Shown: positions 19,830-29,669, counted from the stretch's first letter. The stretch is 64,000 nt of DNA from an uncultured Methylococcaceae bacterium (GCA_903917345.1 CAIXAE010000009.1:124001-188000); one strand, 5' to 3'. Notes: generated by a model from the letters alone, not told the origin. Numbers and translations are program-made.

Positions 19830-20792
19830 TTACTTTCCTGAATCTCTAAACCCGTGCTTTTGCATTCGGTACAACAAGGTATCCCGAGTCAGTCCTAGCA
19901 ATTTTGCAGACTTACTTCGATTACCATTCGTGCGGTCTAACGCTTGTTGAATAAGTTCTACTTCTAACTGCTCTAAATTAAGCCCCTCATGAGGCAATAT
20001 AAATCCCTCTAAAGAGGTATTATTTACACCCGAAAAAAACTCACTGGGTAGGTGTTCCACTTCAATCACTTTACCCGCTAAAAGAATACTCAATCGTTCA
20101 CACAAATTACGTAGTTCACGCACATTACCTGGCCACGGATAATTCTTTAAAACGGCTAAGGCAGACTTACTTAGGGAGGGTGATGCTATACCATGTGTGC
20201 TAGCCACCATCGCCATAAAATGATTAATGAGGTGTTCAAGATCTTCTAATCGTCTCGTGAGTGGCGGTAATTCTAGAGGCACGACGTCTAAGCGATAGTA
20301 GAGATCTCGCCTAAACTGCCCTGCTCTCACTTGCTGATTTAAATCGGCATTGGTTGCGGCGATTATGCGCACATTGACACGATAAACTTTAGTATCACCT
20401 ACCGCTAAACATTCACCCGACTCTAAGACGCGCAATAGCTTAGCTTGAATAGTCATGGGTAATGAATTGATTTCATCAAGAAATACGGTACCGCCATCAG
20501 CCGCTTCAAATAAGCCGGTTTTATTTGTGGCCGCGCCGGTAAATGCTCCTTTCTTATGACCAAATAATTCAGACTCGATTAAGCTTTCTGAGAGTGCCGC
20601 ACAATTAAGACAGATAAACGGTTTGCCTGCGCGGCTACTTTCTCTTTGAATTGCATTGGCAAACAATTCTTTACCCGTGCCTGTTTCGCCCTTAATCAGT
20701 ACGGTCACATCGGTCGCAGCCACCATTTTGGCACTACGAATAATAGACTCTAACGACGGAGAGTGACCAATGATAGTTTTAAAATGTCCCAT
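19830..20792 (-). CDS. Sigma-54-dependent transcriptional activator without sensory domain
   Basis: A 320-residue protein made of a AAA+ sigma-54-interaction domain and a C-terminal Fis-type helix-turn-helix. Walker A is KGETGTGKELFA, the sigma-54 contact loop is GAFTGA, Walker B is GGTVFLDEIN, and the R-finger region RRDLYYRLDVV is intact. The HTH is NRSKSAKLLGLTRDTLLYRMQKHGF. Unlike NtrC-type proteins it begins directly at the AAA+ domain, as in PspF, so it must be controlled by a partner protein or by expression level. Downstream of the UreH_2-like membrane gene by 5 nt, it is likely co-transcribed. Targets are unknown. Confidence 0.88.
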   Translation of the reverse strand: MGHFKTIIGHSPSLESIIRSAKMVAATDVTVLIKGETGTGKELFANAIQRESSRAGKPFICLNCAALSESLIESELFGHKKGAFTGAATNKTGLFEAADGGTVFLDEINSLPMTIQAKLLRVLESGECLAVGDTKVYRVNVRIIAATNADLNQQVRAGQFRRDLYYRLDVVPLELPPLTRRLEDLEHLINHFMAMVASTHGIASPSLSKSALAVLKNYPWPGNVRELRNLCERLSILLAGKVIEVEHLPSEFFSGVNNTSLEGFILPHEGLNLEQLEVELIQQALDRTNGNRSKSAKLLGLTRDTLLYRMQKHGFRDSGK

Positions 20793-20797
20793 CGTGG

Positions 20798-21529
20798 CTA
20801 TTTAAGATGCATTGAATGATCTGTAATCACCATAGGATTCAACCATGGAAATGCTGCCAGTAGGGCAAGCGCCACCATAAACAAACCGACAATTTGCTTG
20901 AAACGCTGCATTCTCGATAAGCGGGTCAACACATGTGTCATGACACCAATACCCATCACCGCCGGTAATGTCCCTAAACCAAACGCTAACATGGTCAAGG
21001 CACTCTTAGTCACATCACCCGAGGTTGCCGCGAGCGCTAAAGCTGAATAAACCAAACCACAAGGTAGCCAGCCCCACACCATACCGAATAGGTAGGCTTG
21101 GGTATAATTCTTAACGGGGATCAATTTACGCCCATAGGGCTCGAGGGTTTTCCAAATATTGATACCGGCTTTTTCTATGTAGGCAAAACGTGGGAACCAA
21201 CCGGCAATATAAACCCCTGCCCCCGCCATAATCACTGCCGATAATAGTTGTAATAATCGGTGACCATGAAAATCACCCAAAGGCATACTTAATAAGGCCT
21301 CTATACTGCCGATTAAAGCGCCCCCTAAGGCGTAACTCGTAATGCGACCAAAGTTGTAATTAAATACAAAGGGTAACAATAGCTTTTTGTTATTACGAAT
21401 TTCAGGGCTTAAACTTAAGGTTAACGTACCTATAATAGAACCACACATACCAATGCAATGCAGGCTACTGAATAGCCCCATCATAAAAGCAACCCCATAG
21501 GACGTTGTAAATTCAGGATCAAATATCAT
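20798..21529 (-). CDS. Sulfite exporter TauE/SafE-family (UreH_2-type) membrane protein
   Basis: A 243-residue polytopic inner-membrane protein with about six helices. The first helix contains LHCIGMCGSIIG, the CxxxC-containing signature of the UreH_2/cytochrome-biogenesis-like family (PF13386) related to DsbD and CcdA transmembrane regions, and a second motif WGWLPCGLVYSALALAA repeats the pattern. Relatives are often near copper or cytochrome oxidase maturation genes and are thought to move reducing equivalents or metal, but function is not settled. Here it is followed by a sigma-54 activator on the same strand, an unusual pairing. Confidence 0.8.
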   Translation of the reverse strand: MIFDPEFTTSYGVAFMMGLFSSLHCIGMCGSIIGTLTLSLSPEIRNNKKLLLPFVFNYNFGRITSYALGGALIGSIEALLSMPLGDFHGHRLLQLLSAVIMAGAGVYIAGWFPRFAYIEKAGINIWKTLEPYGRKLIPVKNYTQAYLFGMVWGWLPCGLVYSALALAATSGDVTKSALTMLAFGLGTLPAVMGIGVMTHVLTRLSRMQRFKQIVGLFMVALALLAAFPWLNPMVITDHSMHLK

Positions 21530-21584
21530 AGTAAAGTTTAAGTTATAAAATTTATCGAAGTAGATTTAATGAGAGTTTAAATAC

Positions 21585-22304
21585 CTATACAAATTGAGCC
21601 AGTATTTGTGACTGAATCTTTTCCGCCATCGCTTTGCGATCTTCAGCATCACGAATAGGTCGGCCCACTACAATGTAGTCTGCTCCATTTTGGAAAGCCA
21701 TTTCAACGCTCACAACCCGTTTTTGATCATCATCTTCACGATTATCAACGGGGCGAATACCTGGGGTAATCACTAATAATTTGTGGCCTAATTCTTCTCT
21801 GAGCATAGAGACTTCTAAACCCGATGAAACGATACCATCACAACCAATCTGCAAAGCGCGTTTAGCGCGCGATAATACTAAGTCACGTACATCACACTTA
21901 AAGCCTAAATCATCTAAGTCCCCACGATCCAAACTGGTTAAGGCCGTTACCGCTAACACTTTAAGATCGCCTTTCGCTTTAGCCGCTGATTCCATAATAG
22001 CGTCATTACCGTGAATAGTCGCAAGATCTACACCCTTGCTACTTAAGGCTTTAATCGCTCTGCCCACTGTCTCTGGTACATCAAAAAACTTAAGATCAAC
22101 AAACACTTTTTTGTTCTGTTGTTTTAACCATTCGATAAAACCGAAATAATCACCCGACATAAATAACTCCATGCCGACTTTATAAAAGATCACCGAATCA
22201 CCTAATTCTTCCACTAACGCTTGTGCTTCTGGGATACTGGGAACATCCAACGCCATAATTAAACGTTCGCGGACAGGTATGTCTTTAGTTGATATCAATG
22301 TCAT
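21585..22304 (-). CDS. pyrF: Orotidine 5'-phosphate decarboxylase
   Basis: A 239-residue TIM-barrel enzyme catalysing the last step of UMP synthesis, decarboxylation of OMP. The catalytic Lys/Asp array is in VFVDLKFFDVPETV (DxKxxD type), and the phosphate-binding segments VITPGIRP and DYIVVGRPI are present. The length matches the bacterial group I enzyme. It is a single gene between the TauE-like gene and the rhodanese, all on the minus strand; no other pyrimidine genes are near. Confidence 0.96.
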   Translation of the reverse strand: MTLISTKDIPVRERLIMALDVPSIPEAQALVEELGDSVIFYKVGMELFMSGDYFGFIEWLKQQNKKVFVDLKFFDVPETVGRAIKALSSKGVDLATIHGNDAIMESAAKAKGDLKVLAVTALTSLDRGDLDDLGFKCDVRDLVLSRAKRALQIGCDGIVSSGLEVSMLREELGHKLLVITPGIRPVDNREDDDQKRVVSVEMAFQNGADYIVVGRPIRDAEDRKAMAEKIQSQILAQFV

Positions 22305-22352
22305 AAACTAGGTATAAGATTAAGAATTATAAGAATTTGTGTCGTCTATGGC

Positions 22353-22748
22353 TTACTCTGTTTTTAAGCCTGCTTTATCCCACGCATTTAGACCACCTTC
22401 CATGTTGTATACATAAGAAAAACCAGCAGATTTTAACACATCACTCGCTTGAGCAGAGCGTCTACCTGATCGACATTGCGCAATAACAGGACTGTCTTTA
22501 TATTGTTTAAGCTCGGTTAAGCGTTCAGGTAACTGACCTAATGGAATATGAATAGCGCCTGGAATATGCTGTTCTTTCCATTCACTGTCTTCACGCACAT
22601 CTATAATAACAGCTTTCTTTTTGTTAAATAATTGCTCAGCTTCTACTGGAGATATCGCCGGAATGACATTACTTTCAGCCTTTAAAAGACCACTCACTAA
22701 TACTATTGAGATAATGATAGCTGACTGAAAATATTTAAAAAATGACAT
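22353..22748 (-). CDS. Exported rhodanese-like protein
   Basis: A 131-residue protein with an N-terminal signal peptide or anchor (IIISIVLVSGLLKA) and one rhodanese domain. The active-site loop is CRSGRRSAQA with the catalytic cysteine in VIAQCRSGRRS, and the domain ends GGLNAWDKAG. Such single-domain rhodaneses transfer sulfane sulfur, or act in the periplasm on thiols; the physiological acceptor is unknown. It is divergent from the AEC transporter gene, with about 130 nt between the starts. Confidence 0.85.
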   Translation of the reverse strand: MSFFKYFQSAIIISIVLVSGLLKAESNVIPAISPVEAEQLFNKKKAVIIDVREDSEWKEQHIPGAIHIPLGQLPERLTELKQYKDSPVIAQCRSGRRSAQASDVLKSAGFSYVYNMEGGLNAWDKAGLKTE

Positions 22749-22879
22749 GGTCTAACTCCTAAGCATAATAAATTTATAATTATTGTCGATCACAAACAAA
22801 CAGCGCTTTATTTATATGATATATATTACCGGAACTCGATTTAAGATTGCACGCTATTAATACCCCATAAAATAAACAC

Positions 22880-23809
22880 ATGAACTCAACATTGTTGCAA
22901 ATGTCAGTATTGATGGCTTGTGGTATCGGCTGGAAAATACTTAAACCTGCTAATTTAGGCGCCGAACAAACCCGCTTAATACTTACGTCCGTCGTTTATT
23001 ATTTATTTCTCCCTGCCATGGTTTTAGAGGTTTTGTGGAACTCAGACCTTGGGATGCATTCCGTCAATTTTATGCTAATGGGTGCGAGTAGTATTTTAGT
23101 GGCTTTGTTCTGCACTTGGGCAATAGGCAAATGTCTTAAACTAGAAAATAAACGCTTAGGCGCCATTATTTTAGCGACCGTTCCCAATGTAACCTATCTG
23201 GGCCTGCCCGTTTTAGAGCAAACATTCGGTTATTGGGCTCGCTCTGTGGCGATACAAGTGGACTTGTTTTCTGCTGCGCCCATCGTCTTTACCTTAGGCA
23301 TTATGGTCGCACGTCATTATGGAGAAGACACGGCAGAAAACTCTAAATCTGTGCTATCTTTTTTAAATGCACCGCCTTTTTGGGCCGCGGCCATAGCTAT
23401 TATCTTAAATCTTAATAGCATATCTGCCCCCGTGTGGTTTGCGGCAGCATTACAGAAACTATCCGGTGCCGTAGTGCCTCTCATGTTGATTTCTCTTGGA
23501 CTCGCCTTAAATTGGCGAGCGGTTACGCGCAAAAACATTCCTTATGTGTTACCCGTAATTATCATAAAAATGTGTTTATTACCTTTATTTGCTATGACCT
23601 TAGCGTCTTATTTAACCATGGACGGACAATACAAAGCGGCGGCCGTTTTAGATTTAGCCATGCCCAGCATGGTAGTAGGCGTCGTATTTTGTGATCGCTA
23701 TAAATTAGACAGCGCACTGTATGCGATGACGGTAACAGTGACTACCGCACTGAGTTTATTTACTCTGCCTTTCTGGCATCATTTACTAGTCAATGAGTTT
23801 ATGCAATGA
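22880..23809 (+). CDS. AEC (auxin efflux carrier) family transporter
   Basis: A 309-residue protein with about ten hydrophobic segments. Conserved features of the AEC family (PF03547) are visible: VPNVTYLGLPVLEQTFG in the first half and the AMPSMVVGVVFCDRYKLD segment in the second, where many members have a P-x-x-x-N/V-type crossing region. Family members export or import small carboxylates and related anions in bacteria. Substrate here is unknown. Its stop overlaps the next start (ATGA), so it is translationally coupled to the cinA-like gene. Confidence 0.78.
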   Translation: MNSTLLQMSVLMACGIGWKILKPANLGAEQTRLILTSVVYYLFLPAMVLEVLWNSDLGMHSVNFMLMGASSILVALFCTWAIGKCLKLENKRLGAIILATVPNVTYLGLPVLEQTFGYWARSVAIQVDLFSAAPIVFTLGIMVARHYGEDTAENSKSVLSFLNAPPFWAAAIAIILNLNSISAPVWFAAALQKLSGAVVPLMLISLGLALNWRAVTRKNIPYVLPVIIIKMCLLPLFAMTLASYLTMDGQYKAAAVLDLAMPSMVVGVVFCDRYKLDSALYAMTVTVTTALSLFTLPFWHHLLVNEFMQ

Positions 23810-25020
23810 ATCCAACGCTAGAAATATTCTCCCAAGGTGAAGAAATTGTCACCGGGCAAACGGTTGATACTAATGCGGCTTGGTTAGCTCAAGAAGCCAT
23901 TCATTGTGGATTTACAGTGACTCGCCATACAGCCGTCGGTGACAAACTAGATGATCTAATCCACTTACTATCTGAGATTGCAGCAAGAGCGGACTGCTGT
24001 ATTTGCACAGGCGGTTTAGGCCCTACCTCTGATGACTTAACTGCTGAAGCTGTCGCAAAAGCCTTCGATAAACCCTTAACATTTGATGCCGTTGCCTTTG
24101 ATCAAATTATAGAATTCTTTCAAAGCAGAAACAGAGCTATGCCTCAGATCAATAGAAAGCAAGCTTTGTTACCACAAACAGCTATCCGTATCGATAATGC
24201 TTGGGGTACTGCCCCCGGCTTCGCTATAAAACATCGTCGATGCTGGTTTATATTTTTACCCGGCGTACCCTCAGAAATGAAAGCCATGTTCATAGAACAT
24301 GTTAAACCAGACTTACTCGCTAGATTTACTTTACACCCACCCCTCCTAATCAGCTTAAAAAGCTTTGGTTTAGGTGAGTCCGCCATCCAAGAACTCATCA
24401 AAGAAATTAAGATACCTAACAAGGTTGAATTGGGGTTTAGAGCAGGCACCGATGACGTGCAAACTAAATTACTATTCCCTTTTGATTATCCTAAAACTGA
24501 TCTAAATACATTAGTTTCTGAGCTTAACGACTGCTTAGGTGATTATGTCTTTGCTATTGATGGCTTAGGGGAACCTACTGGAGATTTGGCGTTTGAAATT
24601 GATAAATTTATGACCGCTAATAAGCAATCATTAGCGGTTATAGAAACGGCTAGTCATGGGCTACTGGCTGCAAAATGTGTTGGCTATGATTGGTTGATAA
24701 AAGCCAGTTATGAGAAAAATATTAAAGTATCCACTCAAGCGCTGAGCACTGAAGAGCAACTTATTCATGCTAAAGATCTCGCCATGGTAACTCAGAAAAA
24801 TACTGGCGTTAATGTGGTATTGATACAGCTTTATACAGGCGATGAGAACGCACTGATAGACAAAAATAAATCTATAGGGCTATTGAGTGTTTTACTAGTG
24901 GGTAAAGCGTTTTATCAAACGACTCATTCTATCGTTGGCCCCATTTCACGAAAACAAAACCAAGCCGCTCTATTAAGCCTAGATCTATTGAGACGTTATT
25001 GTCAGGGAAAAACCATTTGA
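23806..25020 (+). CDS. CinA-like protein with degenerate deamidase domain
   Basis: A 404-residue protein with an N-terminal CinA/MoeA-like (MoCF_biosynth) domain: SQGEEIVTGQTVDTNAAWLA, CTGGLGPTSDDLT and FLPGVPSEM. The C-terminal domain aligns in position with the PncC nicotinamide-mononucleotide deamidase, but the usual E-S/T-C-T-G-G motif is replaced by ETASHG (near residue 283), so that activity is probably lost. The N-terminal ADP-ribose pyrophosphatase-type function could remain. Full-length CinA proteins act in NAD salvage or repair. It is coupled to the AEC transporter gene by a 4-nt overlap. Confidence 0.82.
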   Translation: MNPTLEIFSQGEEIVTGQTVDTNAAWLAQEAIHCGFTVTRHTAVGDKLDDLIHLLSEIAARADCCICTGGLGPTSDDLTAEAVAKAFDKPLTFDAVAFDQIIEFFQSRNRAMPQINRKQALLPQTAIRIDNAWGTAPGFAIKHRRCWFIFLPGVPSEMKAMFIEHVKPDLLARFTLHPPLLISLKSFGLGESAIQELIKEIKIPNKVELGFRAGTDDVQTKLLFPFDYPKTDLNTLVSELNDCLGDYVFAIDGLGEPTGDLAFEIDKFMTANKQSLAVIETASHGLLAAKCVGYDWLIKASYEKNIKVSTQALSTEEQLIHAKDLAMVTQKNTGVNVVLIQLYTGDENALIDKNKSIGLLSVLLVGKAFYQTTHSIVGPISRKQNQAALLSLDLLRRYCQGKTI

Positions 25021-25063
25021 TGAAGGGCGTTTACATTAAAAAACGCATATGACTTGTATCATG

Positions 25064-25092
25064 ACTAGAGCAATCAAAAAGATTGCTCTAGT
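25064..25092. terminator. Bidirectional hairpin between cinA-like gene and mtkB
   Basis: A perfect 12-bp stem ACTAGAGCAATC / GATTGCTCTAGT with an AAAAA loop sits between convergent genes. T-rich sequence follows only loosely. It most likely ends transcription of the serine-cycle operon mcl-mtkA-mtkB and of the cinA-like gene. Confidence 0.7.
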
Positions 25093-25119
25093 GTGATTAA
25101 TTTTAGATCCGCTACTCGA

Positions 25120-26007
25120 TTATAACGTTGCTAATACAGCGGCAACCGTTTCACCCATGGAAGAAGGTGTTGGACTGATGTGTACGCCCAACTCTCTTAA
25201 GATAGCTACTTTTTCTGCAGCGCCTTCGCCCGCAGAAGAAATAATCGCACCGGCATGGCCCATACGACGACCTTCTGGTGCAGTTAAGCCCGCAATATAG
25301 GCAATTACTGGTTTTGTCATATGCTCTTTCGCATATAAGCCCGCTTCAACCTCTTGTGGACCACCAATCTCACCAATCATTAAAACTACTTTGGTTTCTG
25401 GATCATTCTCAAAGTGCTCTAAGATGTCACGGTGTGAGCTACCGTTAATGGGGTCACCACCGATACCTACAGAAGTAGAAATACCAATACCCAAACGCTT
25501 CATTTGGTCAGCGGCTTCATACCCTAACGTACCTGAACGACCTACGATACCTACGTTACCTTGTTTGTAAATATGACCCGGCATAATTCCCAACATAGAA
25601 CGACCTGGGCTGATAGTCCCCGCACAGTTAGGACCGGTTAAAATCATGCGTTCTTCAACAGGAAAACGACGCAAAAAGTTTTTAACCGTCATCATGTCTT
25701 GAGTAGGAATACCGTCTGTAATCGCTACGCAATATTTAATACCCGCATCAGCGGCTTCCATAATAGAGTCAGCAGCAAATGCGGGCGGTACAAAAATGAT
25801 ACTCGCTTCTGCACCGGCTTGGCTCACTGCTTCTTTAACCGTATTAAAAACAGGTAACCCTAAATGCGTTTGGCCACCTTTGCCCGGTGTTACACCACCG
25901 ACAACGTTTGATCCGTAATTGATCATGTCTTGCGCATGAAAACTACCGATTTTTCCGGTGAATCCTTGAACAATAATACGGGTTGTTTCGTTAATAAAAA
26001 TTGCCAT
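25120..26007 (-). CDS. mtkB: Malate-CoA ligase (malate thiokinase), alpha subunit
   Basis: A 295-residue SucD-like CoA-binding subunit. The [15 protein letters not shown] nucleotide-binding loop, the phosphohistidine-region [18 protein letters not shown], and [22 protein letters not shown] are intact. With the beta subunit it activates malate to malyl-CoA using ATP, feeding malyl-CoA lyase in the serine cycle. Sequence alone cannot fully separate it from succinyl-CoA synthetase, but the adjacent mtkA and mcl genes make MtkB by far the best call. It starts immediately after the mtkA stop (TAAATG), ensuring coupled synthesis of the two subunits. Confidence 0.92.
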   Translation of the reverse strand: MAIFINETTRIIVQGFTGKIGSFHAQDMINYGSNVVGGVTPGKGGQTHLGLPVFNTVKEAVSQAGAEASIIFVPPAFAADSIMEAADAGIKYCVAITDGIPTQDMMTVKNFLRRFPVEERMILTGPNCAGTISPGRSMLGIMPGHIYKQGNVGIVGRSGTLGYEAADQMKRLGIGISTSVGIGGDPINGSSHRDILEHFENDPETKVVLMIGEIGGPQEVEAGLYAKEHMTKPVIAYIAGLTAPEGRRMGHAGAIISSAGEGAAEKVAILRELGVHISPTPSSMGETVAAVLATL

Positions 26008-27201
26008 TTAAATCTCTCCAGCCGCTTCTTTTGCCACTACTTCGTTACGCGCTTGCACAGCTTTTTCTGCTGCTTCGGCTAACGTTTCTGCAGTAATGAT
26101 CGGTAAACCACTTTCTTTAATGATACGTTGACCTTCTTCAACGTTAGTACCTGATAAACGCACAATCAATGGCACTTTCATGTCAATTTTTCTAACGGCT
26201 TGCACAACACCTTCAGCGATCCAATCACAACGATTAATACCCGCAAAGATATTTACTAACATCGCTTTAACGCCTTTATCCGCTAAAACTAAACGAAAGG
26301 CTTTTTCTGTTCGTTCTGCAGAAGCTCCACCACCAACATCAAGAAAGTTAGCAGGCTCACCACCGGCTAGTTTAATCATATCCATGGTTGCCATCGCTAA
26401 TCCAGCGCCATTGATCATACAACCAATATCACCGTCCAAGCCCACATAGCTTAAGCCACGATCAGCCGCTGCCATTTCACGAGGATCTTCTTGCGTTTTA
26501 TCACGTAATTCAGCAATCTTAAGCTGTCTGAATAGTGCATTATCATCAAAGCCCATCTTAGCGTCTAACGCAACAAGCTCATTGCTTGCTGTAACCACTA
26601 AAGGGTTAATCTCTAACATGCTGACATCTAATGCACGTAACGCTTTGTAACACCCTTTAATAGTTTTTACAGCGTGGCTCATCATTTCAGGATCTAAACC
26701 CAATGCAAAAGCCATCTCACGTGCTTGATAATCTTGTAGGCCGACCGCAGGCTCTATATAGATTTTAGTTATCGCTTCGGGATTAGTCACTGCAAGTTCT
26801 TCAATGTCCATACCACCTTGCGCAGAACCCACCATCACTATACGCTCTGAACTCCGATCAACTAAAAAGCAAAAATAAAGCTCTTTAACAATATCAGTAC
26901 CGGCTTCAACATACAGACGTGAACATACTTTACCTGCAGGACCCGTTTGATGAGTGACTAATCTTTTACCCAATAAAGCGTCAGCAGCTGCCTGCACTTC
27001 ATCATGAGTTTTACAAATCTTGATACCACCTGCTTTACCACGTGCACCTGAATGAATTTGCGCTTTTACTGCCCAAACATGACCACCGATTTCTCGGGCA
27101 CGTTGCACAGCATCTTCAGAACTATAAGCCAAGCCACCTTCAGCGACCTTAAGACCATAACCACTTAAAATATCTTTCGCTTGATACTCATGAATATCCA
27201 C
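26008..27201 (-). CDS. mtkA: Malate-CoA ligase (malate thiokinase), beta subunit
   Basis: A 397-residue SucC-like subunit with an N-terminal ATP-grasp domain ([31 protein letters not shown]) and a C-terminal CoA-ligase domain ([31 protein letters not shown]). It forms the heteromeric malate thiokinase with MtkB: malate + CoA + ATP to malyl-CoA + ADP + Pi. It lies between mcl (upstream, 77 nt gap) and mtkB (downstream, 0 nt), which is typical of serine-cycle methylotrophs. Succinyl-CoA synthetase is the alternative, less likely given context. Confidence 0.92.
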   Translation of the reverse strand: MDIHEYQAKDILSGYGLKVAEGGLAYSSEDAVQRAREIGGHVWAVKAQIHSGARGKAGGIKICKTHDEVQAAADALLGKRLVTHQTGPAGKVCSRLYVEAGTDIVKELYFCFLVDRSSERIVMVGSAQGGMDIEELAVTNPEAITKIYIEPAVGLQDYQAREMAFALGLDPEMMSHAVKTIKGCYKALRALDVSMLEINPLVVTASNELVALDAKMGFDDNALFRQLKIAELRDKTQEDPREMAAADRGLSYVGLDGDIGCMINGAGLAMATMDMIKLAGGEPANFLDVGGGASAERTEKAFRLVLADKGVKAMLVNIFAGINRCDWIAEGVVQAVRKIDMKVPLIVRLSGTNVEEGQRIIKESGLPIITAETLAEAAEKAVQARNEVVAKEAAGEI

Positions 27202-27278
27202 AGCATCTCTCTTTTTTAAAATGTATTTAGATGAAAGGACCCAAAATTTAACACTGATGTATTAAATCTGAGTGCCTA

Positions 27279-28229
27279 CTATTTAGTTTTCGCAGCAATT
27301 GCCTCTGCCGCCTTAACGACATTGTTAGCCATTTTTTCTGACGCCGCATCAATTAAGCGACCATCTAAAGCGGCTGCCCCTTTACCTTGTGCTGCTGCTT
27401 CTTGTAAAGCGACTAAAATACGTTTGGCTTTTTCTACTTCAGCCGCTGGCGGGGTAAATACTTCATTCGCCAATTCAACTTGTGATGGATGAATAGCCCA
27501 TTTACCTTCACAGCCTAAGGCTGCTGCACGTTTTGCAGCTAATTTAAACCCTTCAGGATCTTTAAAATCACCAAAAGGCCCATCAATAGGACGTAAACCA
27601 AAAGCACGACAAGCCACTGTCATACGACTAATCGCCGCATGCCATTGATCACCTGGATAATCAGGATTTAAACCACCGATGTTAGTCGTTCTAGCACGGT
27701 TACTTGCAGCATAATCAGCCACACCAAAATGCAATGCTTCCAAACGACCAGAAGCGCCATTACGCGCGATATCTTCAACATTAGCCATGCCCAATGCTGT
27801 TTCTATTAACGCTTCAATACCTATTTTGTTTTTTAAGCCTTGTTGCATTTCTAACTGGCTCAACATAGCTTCAACCATGTAAACATCAGAATAAACGCCC
27901 ACTTTTGGGATTAAAATCGTATCGATTTTTTCACCCGCTTGCTCCACTAAATCAACAATATCCCGCACCATATACTGGGTATCTAGGCCGTTAATACGCA
28001 CAGATACGGTCACACCATGACCTTTCCAATCCATATCGTTGATTGCTTCAATAATATTTTTTCTTGCGCGCAACTTATCATCTGGAGCCACTGCATCTTC
28101 AAGATCAAGAAAAATAAAATCCGCACCACTCTTCATCGCCTTTTCAAACATCTCAGGACTTGATCCTGGAACGGCTAACTCACAACGCTGAACACGTTGA
28201 ACTGACGCTGTATATAAAGTGTGACTCAT
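27279..28229 (-). CDS. mcl: L-malyl-CoA lyase (CitE/Mcl family)
   Basis: A 316-residue TIM-barrel lyase of the HpcH/HpaI-CitE family that cleaves malyl-CoA to acetyl-CoA and glyoxylate, closing the serine cycle. Characteristic segments are RCELAVPGSSPEMFEKA, DFIFLDLEDAVAPDDK (metal and CoA site), VRINGLDT, and CEGKWAIHPSQVELANEVF. The end of the protein is Ala/Lys-rich, like other Mcl proteins. It leads the minus-strand operon mcl-mtkA-mtkB and is divergent from sga across a 264-nt gap, so both halves of the cycle could be co-regulated there. Confidence 0.93.
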   Translation of the reverse strand: MSHTLYTASVQRVQRCELAVPGSSPEMFEKAMKSGADFIFLDLEDAVAPDDKLRARKNIIEAINDMDWKGHGVTVSVRINGLDTQYMVRDIVDLVEQAGEKIDTILIPKVGVYSDVYMVEAMLSQLEMQQGLKNKIGIEALIETALGMANVEDIARNGASGRLEALHFGVADYAASNRARTTNIGGLNPDYPGDQWHAAISRMTVACRAFGLRPIDGPFGDFKDPEGFKLAAKRAAALGCEGKWAIHPSQVELANEVFTPPAAEVEKAKRILVALQEAAAQGKGAAALDGRLIDAASEKMANNVVKAAEAIAAKTK

Positions 28230-28416
28230 TTGAAATTCCTAATGGCAATTAGTGTAAATATTCTTGCTTCTGTCTTTTCTATAGGCCCAAAGGGCTATAC
28301 GAGAAACAAATAAACCGCCCATTCTACTTTTCATGTAATTAAAGTCAATTTTTAACGTATAGTTTTGTCATAAATTTTTAATGAAATCTTGCTGATTAAC
28401 ATCGCCTATGTCATTA

Positions 28417-28445
28417 TTGCCAGTTTTTTGGGTATTTAGCATAAT
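28417..28445 (+). promoter_or_regulatory. Candidate sigma-70 promoter for sga operon
   Basis: TTGCCA and CATAAT are separated by 17 nt, ending about 49 nt before the sga start, within the 264-nt mcl-sga divergent region. Match to TTGACA/TATAAT is 5/6 and 5/6. Predicted by eye only; no operator for a serine-cycle regulator was recognised. Confidence 0.45.
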
Positions 28446-28493
28446 TCTCAAAGCCAGTTTCTATCATCCAACTACTATTTAAGAGGCTAACCT

Positions 28494-29660
28494 ATGGCAG
28501 GTCGTAACCACCTTTATATTCCAGGCCCTACAAACGTGCCTAACGAAATTTTAAATGCGATGCACGTTACGATGGAAGACCATCGCTCTCCCGTATTTCC
28601 AAAATTATTAACACCTCTTTTACAAGATCTAAAAAAAATCTTCAGAACTGAAGCTGGCCAAGCATTTGTCTTTCCTGCAACAGGCACTGCGGGTTGGGAA
28701 ATTGCGCTTACCAATACTTTGAATCCCGGTGATAAAGTTTTAATTTATCGCTTTGGTCAATTTAGTCACTTATGGGCTGAAATGGGTAAACGCTTAGGCC
28801 TTGATGTTGAAATCCATCAAGAAACGTGGGGCAAAGGTATTCCACTTGATAAATTAGAAGCCCGTTTAAAAGAAGACACGCAACACGAAATTAAAGCCGT
28901 TTTAGCGACTCATAACGAAACAGCAACAGGTGTAAGAAGTGATATTGCGGGGGTTCGTAAAGCAATGGACGCAAGCAACCACCCTGCTCTATTATTTGTT
29001 GACGGTGTGAGCTCTATTGCCAGCCTTGAATTTAAAATGGACGAATGGGGCGTTGATGGCGCCATCAGTGGTTCTCAAAAAGGCTTCATGATGCCTGCTG
29101 GCGGTGCTTTTATGGCCTTTAGCCAAAAAGCATTAAAAGCCACAGAAACAGCAAGTTTCCCACGTTGCTTTTTAGACTTAAAAGATCAAATTAATACTAA
29201 TAAAGACGGTTACACGCCTTACACTCCAGCGTTACCCATTTTGTACGGCTTACGTAAAGCCATTGATATGTTACTGGAAGAAGGTTTAGAAAATGTTTAC
29301 GCTCGTCACTTCCGCTTAGCAGAAGGTACGCGTAAAGCAGTTGAAGCATGGGGCTTAAAGATTTGTGCTCAACCAGGTTTTGAATCTGACACAGTAACAG
29401 CCGTTATGGTACCTGAAGATAAAGATGCGCGCGATGTTATCAGCACGGCCTTCAATAAATACAATATCTCTTTAGGTGGCGGTTTATCTGAACTTTTAGG
29501 TAAAGCTTTCCGTATCGGCCATGTGGGTGATATGAATGATGTTTCAATGTTAGGCGCTATTGCGGGTGTTGAAATGGCATTATTAGATAACGGTTTTGAC
29601 ATTAAACCAGGTAGTGGTGTTGCCGCTGCTATTGAGTATTACCGCTCAACCGCTAAATAA
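28494..29660 (+). CDS. sgaA: Serine-glyoxylate aminotransferase
   Basis: A 388-residue class V PLP aminotransferase that transfers the amino group of serine to glyoxylate, giving hydroxypyruvate and glycine, a defining serine-cycle step. The N-terminal IPGPTNVPNEILNAMH, the aspartate in LFVDGVSSIASLEF, and the PLP-lysine region SGSQKGFMMPAGG are all present. An AAGAGG ribosome site precedes the ATG. It is the first of the plus-strand serine-cycle genes, followed by hpr; a hairpin lies in between, so some readthrough or an internal promoter would be needed for hpr. Confidence 0.95.
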   Translation: MAGRNHLYIPGPTNVPNEILNAMHVTMEDHRSPVFPKLLTPLLQDLKKIFRTEAGQAFVFPATGTAGWEIALTNTLNPGDKVLIYRFGQFSHLWAEMGKRLGLDVEIHQETWGKGIPLDKLEARLKEDTQHEIKAVLATHNETATGVRSDIAGVRKAMDASNHPALLFVDGVSSIASLEFKMDEWGVDGAISGSQKGFMMPAGGAFMAFSQKALKATETASFPRCFLDLKDQINTNKDGYTPYTPALPILYGLRKAIDMLLEEGLENVYARHFRLAEGTRKAVEAWGLKICAQPGFESDTVTAVMVPEDKDARDVISTAFNKYNISLGGGLSELLGKAFRIGHVGDMNDVSMLGAIAGVEMALLDNGFDIKPGSGVAAAIEYYRSTAK

Positions 29661-29669
29661 TCAGCTTAA

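Noticed and set aside
25120-27201. sucCD (succinyl-CoA synthetase) for the two-subunit ligase
   Set aside because: Sequence motifs are shared, but the subunits are directly linked to malyl-CoA lyase and lie inside the serine-cycle block, which favours malate thiokinase mtkAB.
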